DNA from: Harmonia axyridis
Taxonomy: Eukaryota > Arthropoda > Insecta > Coleoptera > Coccinellidae
Assembly: GCF_914767665.1 (NCBI RefSeq)
Contig: NC_059503.1
Coordinates: forward strand, 36,518,001-36,582,000
Direction of reading: 5' to 3'
Length of the DNA stretch: 64,000 nt
The stretch's first letter is position 1; each line of letters begins with the position of its first letter. A model generated the notes under the pieces. That model did no database searches, was not told the origin of the DNA, and saw nothing but the letters and a program-made list of their open reading frames with translations. The translations under genes and the position numbers were made by a program. Positions 44,478-55,029 of the stretch are shown in pieces.

Positions 44478-44487
44478 TACAGCAATT
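44478..44487 (+). repeat. Target site duplication, right copy
   Basis: TACAGCAATT; the array sequence resumes with AGGCACCATC. Confidence 0.9.
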
Positions 44488-44634
44488 AGGCACCATCAAT
44501 TTCAAACTCATTACTTGAATATATTTTAAGTTTACCTGGCTTTATTTCCGATTCTGAACAATAACATCAAATTAGTATTTGTAATTACTATGACATGACC
44601 AATTGTTTATGAATAATCAAGCAGGGAGGTTTGG

Positions 44635-44671
44635 TATAATGTTCAGGTCCCAAAAAAATTTAGTCAGTTTA
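44635..44671 (+). promoter_or_regulatory. Core promoter of EIF1AD copy 9, TATA box altered
   Basis: Loss of one A turns TATAAATG into TATAATG (44635-44641), and 'CCTCAAAAA' has become 'CCAAAAAAA' downstream. The initiator TCAGTT (A+1 at 44666) remains. The weaker TATA box and the retrotransposon just upstream could both lower expression. Confidence 0.65.
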
Positions 44672-45159
44672 CAGCATACTTTGAAAGAGTAACTACAACC
44701 AAGTGAAAACTAACAGAAGTGAAAAATATTTATATAGTAGTCGAGGCTTTAGGATCTTCGGAATCGGTTTTACGAGAAAACAGCAGGTACGTACCTTAAC
44801 ATTTACTTCAAAAAGGCTATTGATTTCTGTAACAAATAAAATTGTTGATAGGACTGGATCTGGAAATTTAAATTCATTAAAAAATAATTTCCGTACTTTA
44901 GGAGCTTAAGGTATAATTAGTGGGTTTTTCATCGGAGGGAAAAGGCTATTGTGAAAGGAGTTCTCATAAACTCCCAAGTATCATCTTTGTTTTTTTGTTT
45001 ATTACGTTGAATAAGAGCGATAATTATTTGTTGTGAGGATTGATTTTTTCAATTTTGATTAAACTTTAATTCTAATTTCTCCGTATTTAGTATTTTGAAC
45101 AGTAATTATCTCATTATCATTGGGAAATGTTATTAATTAAAACCATTTTTTTCGCAGAT

Positions 45160-45612
45160 ATGTCACGAGCAACTAAAAGAAAGCACGTCCTTAGAGAGAT
45201 AGACGACTACTCCCCACCAACAAAGAACCAACAAATAGTGAAAGTCGTTGCAAGCAAAGGGAATAATCTTCATGAAGTGGAGACGGCTGATAAAAGCAGG
45301 TTCCTGGTGTCGATGCCGATGAAATTCAGGAAGTTTTTCTGGATCAAACGAGGAAATTTCATAGTAATAGAACCCATCCAAGAAGGTGTTAAAGTGAAGG
45401 GTGAAATGACTAGAATTTTGACAAATGAACATATCAAATACTACAAGCAGGACAATATATGGCCCGATTTCGACAATAATAAAAAGCAATCCGAAGGAAT
45501 TTTCGATAATGATTTACCTATGAAAGCGAATAGTGTGCCGGCTATGATTGAAACGTACAGTGACAGTGACGAATCTGATATTGATTATTCAAATGACTCT
45601 GATTGTGATTAA
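45160..45612 (+). CDS. EIF1AD: EIF1AD (array copy 9), edge copy
   Basis: Full-length protein, identical to copies 5, 6 and 8 (Thr5, Met129). Exon 1 is 44666-44786; the acceptor ends at 45157. The coding exon is as well preserved as elsewhere, but the surroundings are not: altered TATA box, retrotransposon upstream, and a 3' flank that turns diverged about 50 bp after the stop. It may therefore use a different polyadenylation site. Position and flank suggest it retains the right edge of the ancestral locus. Confidence 0.95.
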   Translation: MSRATKRKHVLREIDDYSPPTKNQQIVKVVASKGNNLHEVETADKSRFLVSMPMKFRKFFWIKRGNFIVIEPIQEGVKVKGEMTRILTNEHIKYYKQDNIWPDFDNNKKQSEGIFDNDLPMKANSVPAMIETYSDSDESDIDYSNDSDCD

Positions 45613-45663
45613 ACTGACGAATAATTTTCAATATTGTAAATATATTATAAATTGTAAATAAGA

Positions 45664-45850
45664 AATAATTTTGGAATACGTAACTTGTATAAATGACTTT
45701 TTAATATACTAATTTTAATCTTTCTTTTCATTTTCTTTATAAAGCAATCAGAAAAATAATTCTGTTGACACCATTATTTATGATATTATCAACCCCACAT
45801 ATCATAAAATCGTAATGATGAAAATATATGTATATAACGAAGGAAAAGTA
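45664..45850 (+). repeat. Diverged 3' flank of the EIF1AD locus (array edge)
   Basis: Homologous to 12560-12740 but with frequent substitutions. In several places it agrees with the relic at 4857-5060 instead of the array ('AATACGTAACTTGTATAAAT', 'AGCAATCAGAAAAATAA'). Confidence 0.75.
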
Positions 45851-46711
45851 GATATTGTTCAAACAGGCGAGAAAAATATTTGGTAAATCTGTATGGACTC
45901 ATAATGGTGTAGTCAACCGTGATGTGAAAGGTTAAATGACGGTAATAAACTGTCAACAGGAACTGAAAAATGTTCCATTTTTGTTTGGTTAATTCTTTTC
46001 ATTTCCATTATTGATGCTTCATTGAATAGGAAATATTGGAATTACTCAATAATTCAAAAATTCAATTTGGGATTATCATCTTTTTCAAGGGAATATATGT
46101 TTATATATATATATTTGCATGAAAGACAAGCTTTAATTCCGGAAAGAGTAACTCTTCGAGCGGAAATCGTCATACATACATAACATCTAAATTATATCAC
46201 AAAATTTCTTGGAAAATTTATATGAATATAAGCGCTTTAAAACTTCTGAGTTCAAGTCAGTTTTTCCTCTTCATTAAAATGATGAATGACTTAATTCTGT
46301 TGCTATATGATATATGAAGGAAATTGTAAAATCATTCGATAATTTGTTTTTGAAATATATGGTCACGAAATGAAAGAATGAAATTATTAATTTCCATCGA
46401 TTATGTGAAACTTCAAACAAAAATACGATTCAAGAAAAATTTGAGCTCATCTAGGAAGCCAAAGCATCTCGGTTACAAATTAATTTTAATAATAAAATAA
46501 ATTTGTAACCGAGTTGAAATATTTGAAAAAGTTGCTTTGGCTTTCTAGATGAGCTCAAATTAGATAATAAAAATATACATACCTATTTCGAACGCTTCAT
46601 GGGAACGATCCTTCTTCGTCCCCAAACGAATTGAAACGTATCCAAGACAAGAAAACCTCGTGACATCACCACATTCATATATTGAAAAGCACGCTGGAGA
46701 AACAAGAATGT
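45851..46711. other. Interruption in the 3' flank; includes a segment shared with the left side of the array
   Basis: 45971-46100 matches 6541-6670. 46439-46560 forms an inverted repeat: ATTTGAGCTCATCTAG pairs with CTAGATGAGCTCAAAT, and the inner CTCGGTTACAAATT with AATTTGTAACCGAG. No gene was recognised. Confidence 0.6.
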
Positions 46712-46905
46712 GACCCAATAAAACTTCAGTTCGCCGATGATAAGTCCCGAAAAAGAATGTTATTAGTTGCAATTTTATTCAAATGATCTCAGAATGTTTT
46801 GTCTCTAATTATGTGCCCAATCTGGTCATCTTGTAGAACCAAATAGTTTTTTTGTTTTAAAAATAACCATTTTATTTCAAATATTCGAATATAATCACAC
46901 CTTGT
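46712..46905 (+). repeat. Continuation of the old EIF1AD downstream flank
   Basis: 'TGACCCAATAAAACTTCAG', 'AGTCCCGAAAAAGAATGTTA', 'TTGCAATTTTATTCAAATGA' and 'GTGCCCAATCTGGTCAT' follow the same order as 5090-5280 and 8040-8230. The right-hand flank was therefore split by inserted DNA at 45851-46711. Confidence 0.7.
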
Positions 46906-47297
46906 CCAAAATTGTTACGATAGTTGTTCTACGATATCGCCCTGATTAATTATAAAGTTGTTTCGATGCTCTTATTTTACTACTTATTAAAATATAGCTG
47001 TTAAAGTTTTATTAAATGTGGTCCAAACATCAATTTATGAATGGCAATAAAAACATTTCGATTTTTTTCTGTACCTATACTAATTAGTTGATTTCATGAA
47101 TCTAATATAATTAATTAATAAATTGGCTTATATAAAGATGGGTCATAAATATTGCGGTTGTTGTTTTTATATAATTGGCAATAATAATTGATCGACGTAC
47201 CTACTGCTAAATTTTTTTCGATATCTTCTGCGAACGCATAATAACTCGACTTCCGTGGGATTTAGTCGAATGGCGCAATCACTATATTCAGAATTAG
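46906..47297. other. No gene recognised
   Basis: AT-rich intergenic sequence without recognisable elements. Confidence 0.4.
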
Positions 47298-47299
47298 TA

Positions 47300-48271
47300 G
47301 GGGAAATGCGGACAAAATGAACCTTTAATTTTTTTCAAAATTGCGCCGTATAAATCGGGTTTTAGAGAGATTCAGGAATCCTGCGAAGAAATTGACATCC
47401 TACTGTCCGTTTCACTGGTGCAATAGCCACAAATGTGTTTTGGCCGGTTGAATTTTTGTTCAGTTGTCTGGAGAGTGCCGTGACAATATTCGTTGTATAT
47501 TGAATGTTTTCCTGTTATTACGGTTATGACGTAATAATATGTATAATATGAATATTGGCTTTGTTTTGGAATTGTGCTTCAATATCAAAAAAAGTATGTA
47601 TTGGACAAAATGACATACTATACCGATGGACAAAACGACAGAGTATGTCATTTTGTCCGATACATAAGAAGAAAATATATTTTTTGAAATAATATGGAAT
47701 TTTATAGATTGATTTTCACGTGGAACTAATTAGCTCATTTCCATGTTATTTTGTACAAAGTTTGCATGCACTAGATATACGTAATAGAACATGAAATTTC
47801 TGGTATATATCTTGTAAAAAAAACTAAACCGTTTATAATTGAGAAAAAAAATGAGGATGATGATGAGTGCCCTTGCATTAATTGCAGTGACGTTTTTTTC
47901 GTTTCAAACCTGGTGAACAGTGACTACGTTACATTCAGTGTTTTCAATGACTCATACATCGTTTGCTACTGTCTCGAAAAGAACAAAAACGTTGATTTGC
48001 GAATTTTGCATTTGAATGTTATGTATGTCGTTATCTTCATTACTAGTGTCAGTGTGTCATTTTGTCCTTTGTATACGGACAAAACGGATTTTGTTGAAAG
48101 TCAAAATAATTTTTATCTTTTATTTTTCAGTTCAATTCAATTTTCAGCTTATAATACTTAAAAACAATTAACCAAAGTTAGTATTTAGTACCAAAGTGGG
48201 AGTATTATTGAAATAACTAAAAATGTATAATTGAAAAACTAAACAGTATGTCATTTTGACCGCATTTCCCC
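47300..48271. mobile_element. MITE-like DNA element with GGGGAAATGCGG termini and TA flanks
   Basis: GGGGAAATGCGG at the left end faces CCGCATTTCCCC at the right. With the next bases the inverted repeat runs about 21 bp with one mismatch. TA dinucleotides at 47298-47299 and 48272-48273 fit a Tc1/mariner-type target duplication. The interior repeats the word GTCATTTTGTCC or its complement at about 47605, 47645, 48055 and, altered, 48250; a short hairpin at 47600-47660 is built from it. No transposase was recognised. Confidence 0.7.
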
Positions 48272-48464
48272 TACCATTGTTCCAAATAGGATTATTATGA
48301 ATAATTGATTAGGTACGTTGTAATTAAGCATAACAAGGAGTTCATAGCCCGGCTTTGGCGGTTTTGCGATAAAAAATAGGGGTATTTTATTCTTGGTTGG
48401 ACTGTCGAAAAAGTGAGAATATTTATAGGGAGAGCAATTGACCTCTATATTTGATCTTGCAATC

Positions 48465-49866
48465 CAGGGCCGGCGTTATGCCGCCACTCACGAAGCGAAA
48501 GTCGTATCAAGAATATGTCGGAAACTATAAATGTTATCAGCTAATTTGAAATGAAATTAGCTAAAATATCAGTTGTTATACTGAAGGGGTTTTCCAAAAA
48601 GAGCTGTCATTTTGATATTAAAGAAAACGAGTATATTTTAAGAGAAATTAATGAATGTTTATTTCAATGTAGAGGAAGATTTGTCAATAACGATGGAAAA
48701 CGATATCGACCAAATAGAAATTTACATCTACTCTTTCATTCTGTAATTTTCCTTCGGAATATTCTACTAGTTCCCCATGGGCTTTATTTTTGATATTCCA
48801 TCGACAGGTTGTCTGCCTAAATATTTCGATGAAACCTATCAAAAATTCTTTCATTTTGCACAAGAATTTGGTAGATACGCTACGAAGTTCCGACGGTACC
48901 TGATAAATTGCCAGCTGTCTGTGATCATCTGAAATCCGATCCGGATACTCAATAAAATAACCTCTCGATTGGCAGGTTTCGACGGCAGCAAGGGATGGCA
49001 TTATGGCAGACTAGCTACCATTTCGACGCAAGCTTCTTGGTCGCCTGCTACCAAACGCTCGAAAAAACGCTTCGTGAATGGCGGGCATTAGAGGTGAAAC
49101 AGTGAAAGCGACTGTTTCAGGCGCCTCTTTTCGATAGGCAGCAATTTAGCCCAGTTTGTGGCCGCCCTTTCATATTTCTGGAAAAATATAATCTTGAATC
49201 TTAAAAACAACATGAGGTTGGTCAGCTTTGCTGCGTTCATCAATATTCCCTCCAAACCGTCTTTACTAAGCCACCTGTTCAATAAATAACATTTGGCAAC
49301 TCAACCAATATAAGCATCATTGCCTAATTGAATGAGTTATGGAATGTATTTCACAAAGACGAAAAACAACACTTCGAATCACGTGGAAGTAGTTTACACA
49401 TTCAACATATGAAAAATTCCTACGATTCTGAATTCAAAACTAGTTACTGATAAATGCTAAATGTTTTCAGCGGAACATATATTTTTAATCTCATTTAGTT
49501 CGAAGCTTTGCATGCCTTACCGCCCTATGTATCTTGTGGTGTGATAGGTAATCTTTAATCGATCATATGTGATCGATTGTGAATGTGTGTATCAGATATA
49601 TTACTTACGCATTGTTCATCGGCGTCGAAGAAATCCAGAAATTTATTGTAGGTAAAAATGTCCGAAAAAAAAAAGAAACCCAGTAGAAACGACTTTAGAA
49701 AGGAAACGATTAACAAAATCGCTAGAGAAATAAAAAATGGCGAATTATATCGAGGCAGGTGATGTTTTTTTTTTAGGGGGTAGGGGGGGGGTTTATTGAT
49801 ACTTTTTCAGCAGGGGCGCCAAAAAATTCTTTGCTTCAGGCACCAAAATTGTCCGCGCCGGACCTG
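48465..49866. mobile_element. Possible hAT-type element, non-autonomous
   Basis: CAGGGCCGGCG at the left faces CGCGCCGGACCTG at the right. The flanking octamers TTGCAATC (48457-48464) and GTGCAGTC (49867-49874) agree at six of eight positions, the length expected for a hAT target duplication. Inside, CCACTCACGAAGCG (about 48487) and CGCTTCGTGAATGG (about 49068) form a second inverted repeat, hinting at a nested or composite structure. No transposase is recognisable. A small open frame at 49658 (MSEKKKKPSRNDFRKE..) ends at a GCAG|GTGATG donor-like site but matches nothing I know. Confidence 0.45.
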
Positions 49867-49874
49867 GTGCAGTC

Positions 49875-50900
49875 GTATAATTTTTATGGATGTTTTCAAA
49901 TCAGGTGTTCTCATAACGTTTCGAAGTACGTACGACGAAACTTTGTAAGGGAAATTCTGAAAAATACCAATTTCGGCTTTTTTTCAAAGCTCCATCAAAA
50001 CAAGAAATGTCTTTATCAAAGTCCGTTGTTTTATTAATTCGAGGTCGTAGATTGCGAATATGAAATGAATAGTTCCCTACGGTCCGTATTTTGACGACAT
50101 ATCCTAATTATTCGAGAATTTCTCAAAAATTCTGACCTACTTTGAATAGCTGTATCTCCTTAAAAAATGATCCTAGGCAATAAAATTGTTGATTTTTACA
50201 AGAAGATTGATCTTTTGCTAATACATTGGTGTAACCTTTAATCATCTACTACGAATAGTTTGGAAAATATGATTTGATGAATTTTCACGTTTTCAAACCG
50301 CCATAGCTCGAAATATATATTTTTTTTTTAATATCTGATTACATATTCTGAATCTACGCCCTTAAATCAGCTGAAACTTTGGTGGAAATAGGAGAAAATT
50401 CAATTTCAATTCAAACTTCTTTTTTCAATTTAAATATTCATTTGTAGGACCAAAATTTTGAAGGCTTTTTCGCCCTATGATTTTGGATAACAGCAGAAAA
50501 CGCTGCAATGGGCCATTGCAAATGTTGGAGAATATTTCAACCTCAGAGTATAGAATAACAGGAGGGAGCATAACGTCCCAAAACTGATGAACAGAAGGGC
50601 TAGCTAGTACATTGAACATAATATAGCTTTTATTTACGAATTGAATAAGCAAAAATTATCAGCAATTATGTACTAAAATGAAATAATGAATAAATCTGGT
50701 TGATGAGGATTTATTCAAACTTCACATATACGATTCTATATTGAATTTTGAAGTTTCATCTCATATATCATTTTCTCAAGGACATCAAAGAATCTAAGAA
50801 ATAGGTAAGATGGATGATAATAATAGGTAACATTATTTTATCAATAAATTAGAAATTGAGCAATTAAAATCATCCCTAATAAGTAGGTATTTAGTATTGA
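49875..50900. other. No gene recognised
   Basis: AT-rich DNA with short frames only. Confidence 0.4.
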
Positions 50901-50929
50901 TTAGATGGAAAGCACAAAAGAACTAATGT

Positions 50930-52000
50930 TTGTATGATATTGATATGTAATTAATAAAAGGCACCAGGAAACTAAGTTGAAAAGCTAGAAAAAGGAATAA
51001 GAGTAGCCCCGAATCATCCACATGGTGAAACCCCAAAATCGATAAAATAAGCTCATAAGGAAGAAAACTAGAAATAGCTGAATGAACTAGGCCAAGTGCT
51101 GAAGAACGTTAAGTTTAGAGACACCATAGACTATTCAGCATGAAAGATGCTAAACTGCTTACGGCTTGAAAAAACTGTAATTCGACTAGTGCACGAAGTA
51201 GGTTTGATGGCATATTCGAAACTCTAAAAATCCGAAACGCTGAAATAGAAGCCATAATTAACTATATAACAATGAAGAGAATATATAAGAACAGAACACT
51301 ATCCAAAAATATGGAAAACTGCAAAAATTACTTTGTCCAATAAGCCAGGGAAGACGGAAAATTCCCACAAATATATACAGGCCAATTAGTCCACTGCCAG
51401 CCCTTAGAAAATAGTTGATAGAATCATGGCAAATAAACTAAGCGATGAAACGGAAGCACTGAATCTGATATCACCTGAGCAATTTGGATTCAGAGAACTA
51501 CTGAAGCTTATCAAATATGGTACAGAACAGATCCGTCACATGACTAGTGATAGCTATTAGATGCTGAGGGAGCATTCAATCTAGTTTGCGACGGAGGAAT
51601 TGCCACAAGATGAAGATGGCAGGCTAAACTATCAAAACTTGTGAGAGAATAAGACTGGGGGTGGAGAGACAGAAATTGCTACGTCAAAATAGGAGACCCA
51701 GTGTTTACCAATATAATAGAAGCAGAAGTGCTTCAAGTCTCATTTCTAGTACCTATACTTCACAACATCTGCTTACGATATCTGAAAAATCCAAGAATGA
51801 TACATGAATAGCAGTCAGATATCGATGAAAAGACCTCATATAGAGAATAATGCAAGAAGTGCTTGTGTTAGATGATATGTAAAATGTACGAATGGTTCAT
51901 TAAATGAAAAATTTATGAAAAGAGCCAGGCCATTCCCGTATACAGAAAGAAAGAGTTGATATCAACACATATATCTTTATTGTGATAGAAGTGATTGAAT
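50930..52000 (+). pseudogene. Heavily decayed non-LTR reverse transcriptase (jockey-like)
   Basis: Scattered over several frames are LSNKPGKTENSHK (about 51330), a YRPISPLPALRK-type block (about 51375), RIMANKLSDETEALNLISPE (about 51420) and QFGFRE. Together these are the N-terminal reverse transcriptase blocks of jockey/R1-style elements ('..YRPISLLP.L.K..E.I....L...QFGFR'). Many stops and frameshifts follow, and the catalytic YADD block could not be found. It is an old dead copy whose boundaries are not defined. Confidence 0.6.
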
Positions 52001-52042
52001 TGAAATATTATAGGTATATGTATAGCACTAGATAGACTTATG

Positions 52043-52300
52043 TGCAGGGTGATTGTTTATATTTTACTCAATAGCTATCCCGGTTAATATTGGTCCTACA
52101 AAAACGTTTGAATTGTCAAATATGATGTATTTTAATGGGGGATTGCAACAAAGCATTATAAACATAACAATTTTATGTGAACTGGTATTTTTTAAATGGA
52201 ACACCCTGTATTTTAGTTTTCTGATCGGTAGAGCTCTTTCTTCTGATTTTAAATATATATACTTTATCAAGGTTATCTTCGTCAGTTTTTGAAAAATATT
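52043..52300. repeat. Transposon-end repeat with 'CAGGGTGATT' and 'AAATGGAACACCCTGTATTT'
   Basis: The stretch around AAATGGAACACCCTGTATTT and the following TCTGATCGGTAGAGCTC is similar to the last 100 bp of the window (63897-64000), so it belongs to a dispersed repeat. It probably forms one end of the element carrying the transposase fragment at 52610-52840. Confidence 0.5.
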
Positions 52301-52325
52301 GATTTTTTCGTCTAAATCTAAGATA

Positions 52326-52945
52326 GCTGTAGAACGCCACATGACAATGCTGCAGTTTCTTTATAACATTTCTTTATAAAATTTATTGTTGAAAATTCAT
52401 TGTTTGAATTTATTGAAAATTTATTGTTGAAGATTTACCTACTGAAAATTTATGGTTGCGAAAATTCAATGAAAATTCATTGAAAATCTACTGTTGAAAT
52501 TTGTCTATTACCTAAACATGTTAAGAAACTTAATATGGCAACAAAACGAAACATGAGCTCATAGTATGTTAGCCGTTAGCTCAATGCAAATTATAATATG
52601 TGGATTGTCAGAAACGGAACCATTCTCTGACCTAACAGTCCCGACCTAACTCCATTGCATCCTTTTTTATGGGAATATATATTTATGGACCGTCACCAAA
52701 ATATTGAAGATATTCAAATCATAATAAACGAAGAAATTGATATTCTCAACAACAAACCAGACATATTAAAGAGAAACTTAATACAAAGATATCGATTGCA
52801 TATAGAAGTAAATAAGGGCCATTTCAAACACTCAATTTAAAATTGAGTTGATAAATAAATAAAACAAATATCACTTATTTTTATTATCCACTGCTACTTT
52901 GATATAAATAAATCGCAGCATTGTTATGTGGCGTTCTACAGCTAC
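52326..52945. mobile_element. Inverted repeat flanking a mariner-like transposase fragment
   Basis: GTAGAACGCCACATGACAAT near 52326-52350 is complementary to ATTGTTATGTGGCGTTCTAC near 52919-52943, with one mismatch. Between the arms lie a degenerate 'GAAAATTTATTGTTG' simple repeat (52370-52505) and the transposase C-terminus. These may be subterminal repeats of one decayed element. Confidence 0.6.
52610..52840 (+). pseudogene. Mariner-like DDE transposase, C-terminal fragment
   Basis: The reading NSPDLTPLHPFLWEYIFMDR, followed by NIEDIQIIINEEID and ending VNKGHFKHSI, matches the C-terminus of the same insect mariner-like family seen at 3.2-3.7 kb ('SPDLTPLDFFLWG...', ending 'GGHFEHL'). The frame is open for 61 codons from the MHPFLW Met. 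A stop lies a little upstream, and the N-terminal two thirds, including the first catalytic acids, are missing. Not functional. Confidence 0.7.
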
Positions 52946-54885
52946 CATAGCTTCAGGTGATAACATCTATATTTTTCGGCAACTGACAAAATTACCTGAA
53001 ATAGTTATTGAGTGAATAAACAATCAACATGTACATGAAAAAAGATACAAAATACTCAATGGACAAAACAAACTCAACAATGAGCAGATGATAGAAATCG
53101 TGAAAGAGTTATGAACAAAAAACATTCAAAAGGTTAATATGAAATAGATACCCGCAACCTTAAAAAATAGCAGGTTATAGGTTTAGTGAAGTATATCGTG
53201 TTCTTGAAACAGAAGTCCCACAAAATCCAAGGTATAATCGCAATGATTTGGTGTTCTCCTGAACAATTTGATCTGCAAAGTAGTCAGAATGTCGCGTTAT
53301 GTAGTAGGGTTCACAAAACTTTTACATGCATGGTGATTTATAAATTTTTTTTTGGATTTCATCTTATTTTTGTCCCCAACATAATTTTCATACTACAATG
53401 ATGTAGTCGATTAGAGTTTTGTGATCCCTGCTGTGGGACTGTTGATTTTGTTTCAATAAAATTATGCTAGAATAAAATATTTTCTGGAGGATATAGGTAC
53501 CTATATACATATAAAATACAGTCAGACATGAGATAGCATACCAAAACTGACGTGATAATTTTTTTAAAAGGTCAATATACTAGCAAATTTCTAACTGTCA
53601 ACAAGTTGGATTATTATCGAGGTGAGGCTTTATTTATTACTCGAAGAGTAACTAGAACCGTTGGCAACACAAAAAGGTCAATTGGTTAATTGTTATACGA
53701 TGGGATAAAAACAGAAATATCTTGGCTATGATTCCTATTCGATAATAGATAAAACATTTCGATTGAATGGTTTTACTTTTAATTACATAATAAATGTTAG
53801 GATTAATTCCAGATAAAATTCAGAAATCCTTCGACAATTTGAATGATTACTTTTCGGAATTCATATAATAGTAAATTTGAAAAAGAAATTTTTTTCCCGG
53901 AAACTTTGAAAGTATGTAACTCCGATAAAGGTAAAATTTGTGTTAGGCCGACAGTGTTTATTAGCCCAGCTTGAGAATCAAATACGTCAATTTGAAGGGA
54001 TAAATTTCGAATATGAAGTGAAAAAATACTCTATCAATAAAAATGGCATTCCTATACGTTGTCCTTTGAAAATTAATTGAGAAAAGTACTCATGTGAAGT
54101 CGGCAGATTTGAGCTCTCTTCATTCATTCACCAATTGTGATCTTGGAAATCTTATTTTCAGTTCAAAAGAGAAAAGAGTGATATCACATTTGCACATGCA
54201 CAACACACTCCGTATCTATATTCAGAAGACATTTCTGTGAAACCATTTATGTCCCAAATCGAATATCCATAACAAATTTCATCAAAATATAAGACCACAA
54301 GAATGTGACATATTGAGGTCTTGGGAATTTCACATTATAGTATATGTATATGTATAGTGCATATTCGGTTGAATTGCTTTTCCTTCGAAAGCATTTATTT
54401 CTACTTCTTCCCCCATCGAAATCAAACCAATCTAGTACTTACAAGAGGGGTCTATAGCGTTTCAGCGATTAATTTTTTTGGAATGAAAAAAAAAAAGAAT
54501 AAGAACATTAAAGAATAATTATATGCATACATAACTTTCCGAATAAACATTTATTTTTTTATGAATTTTCACATGAAAGTAATATACAAGAGTCGTGTCA
54601 AAGCCTGAAAATGCGGTTCTTCTAGAATTAGAATATTTTTCATACAACTGCTATGAAAAGTAGCGTATTCTTCATAGCTCACTCAATTTCAAAACTATAT
54701 ATTGCTCATACTGTGGGAAATATTATTTCTCACGGCACTTTTCCCAGACCTCGTTTGGTAGACCAATGAAATTGGGCTTTTGAGTCGTTTCTATGGAAAC
54801 GCAATAAATTAGCACATACCTTCAACGAAGGCCATTTTGATTTGAATCAAGTCCATTACTTGATTTATTGAAATTTGTGCAGTTC
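52946..54885. other. No gene recognised
   Basis: AT-rich sequence; no motif, repeat or RNA gene was identified. Confidence 0.4.
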
Positions 54886-54894
54886 TAGGAAAAG

Positions 54895-55026
54895 CATAGT
54901 GTGCAACATGTGGAGAAAGTCCTTTTCTCGCTCGTGTGTTTGCGGCACTCGCCTTTCAGGCTCCTGCCACAAACTTCTACATTCGCGATAAAGTTGGACT
55001 TTTCCCACTTGTTGCACAATATACTA
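54895..55026. repeat. Inverted repeat around a GC-richer core
   Basis: 'GTGCAACATGTGGAGAAAGT' pairs imperfectly with 'ACTTTTCCCACTTGTTGCAC' across a core with 'TTGCGGCACTCGCC'. It looks like a small palindromic MITE; target duplication not determined. Confidence 0.55.
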
Positions 55027-55029
55027 TTG

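Larger units (their letters stand above)
41755..45663 (+). repeat. EIF1AD tandem array, partial unit 9 with insertion
   Basis: Array-like similarity ends abruptly at about 45663 (ATAAGAA|AT). Beyond it the sequence is still homologous to the 3' flank but much more diverged, and no foldback element follows. The unit carries a ~37 bp deletion in the MITE right TIR (near 41870) and a 1,763 bp retrotransposon at 42715-44477. Confidence 0.93.

Noticed and set aside
10393..45663. CRISPR array or satellite DNA as explanation of the periodicity
   Set aside because: The 3.9 kb unit contains a spliced eukaryotic gene; there are no short repeats with unique spacers.
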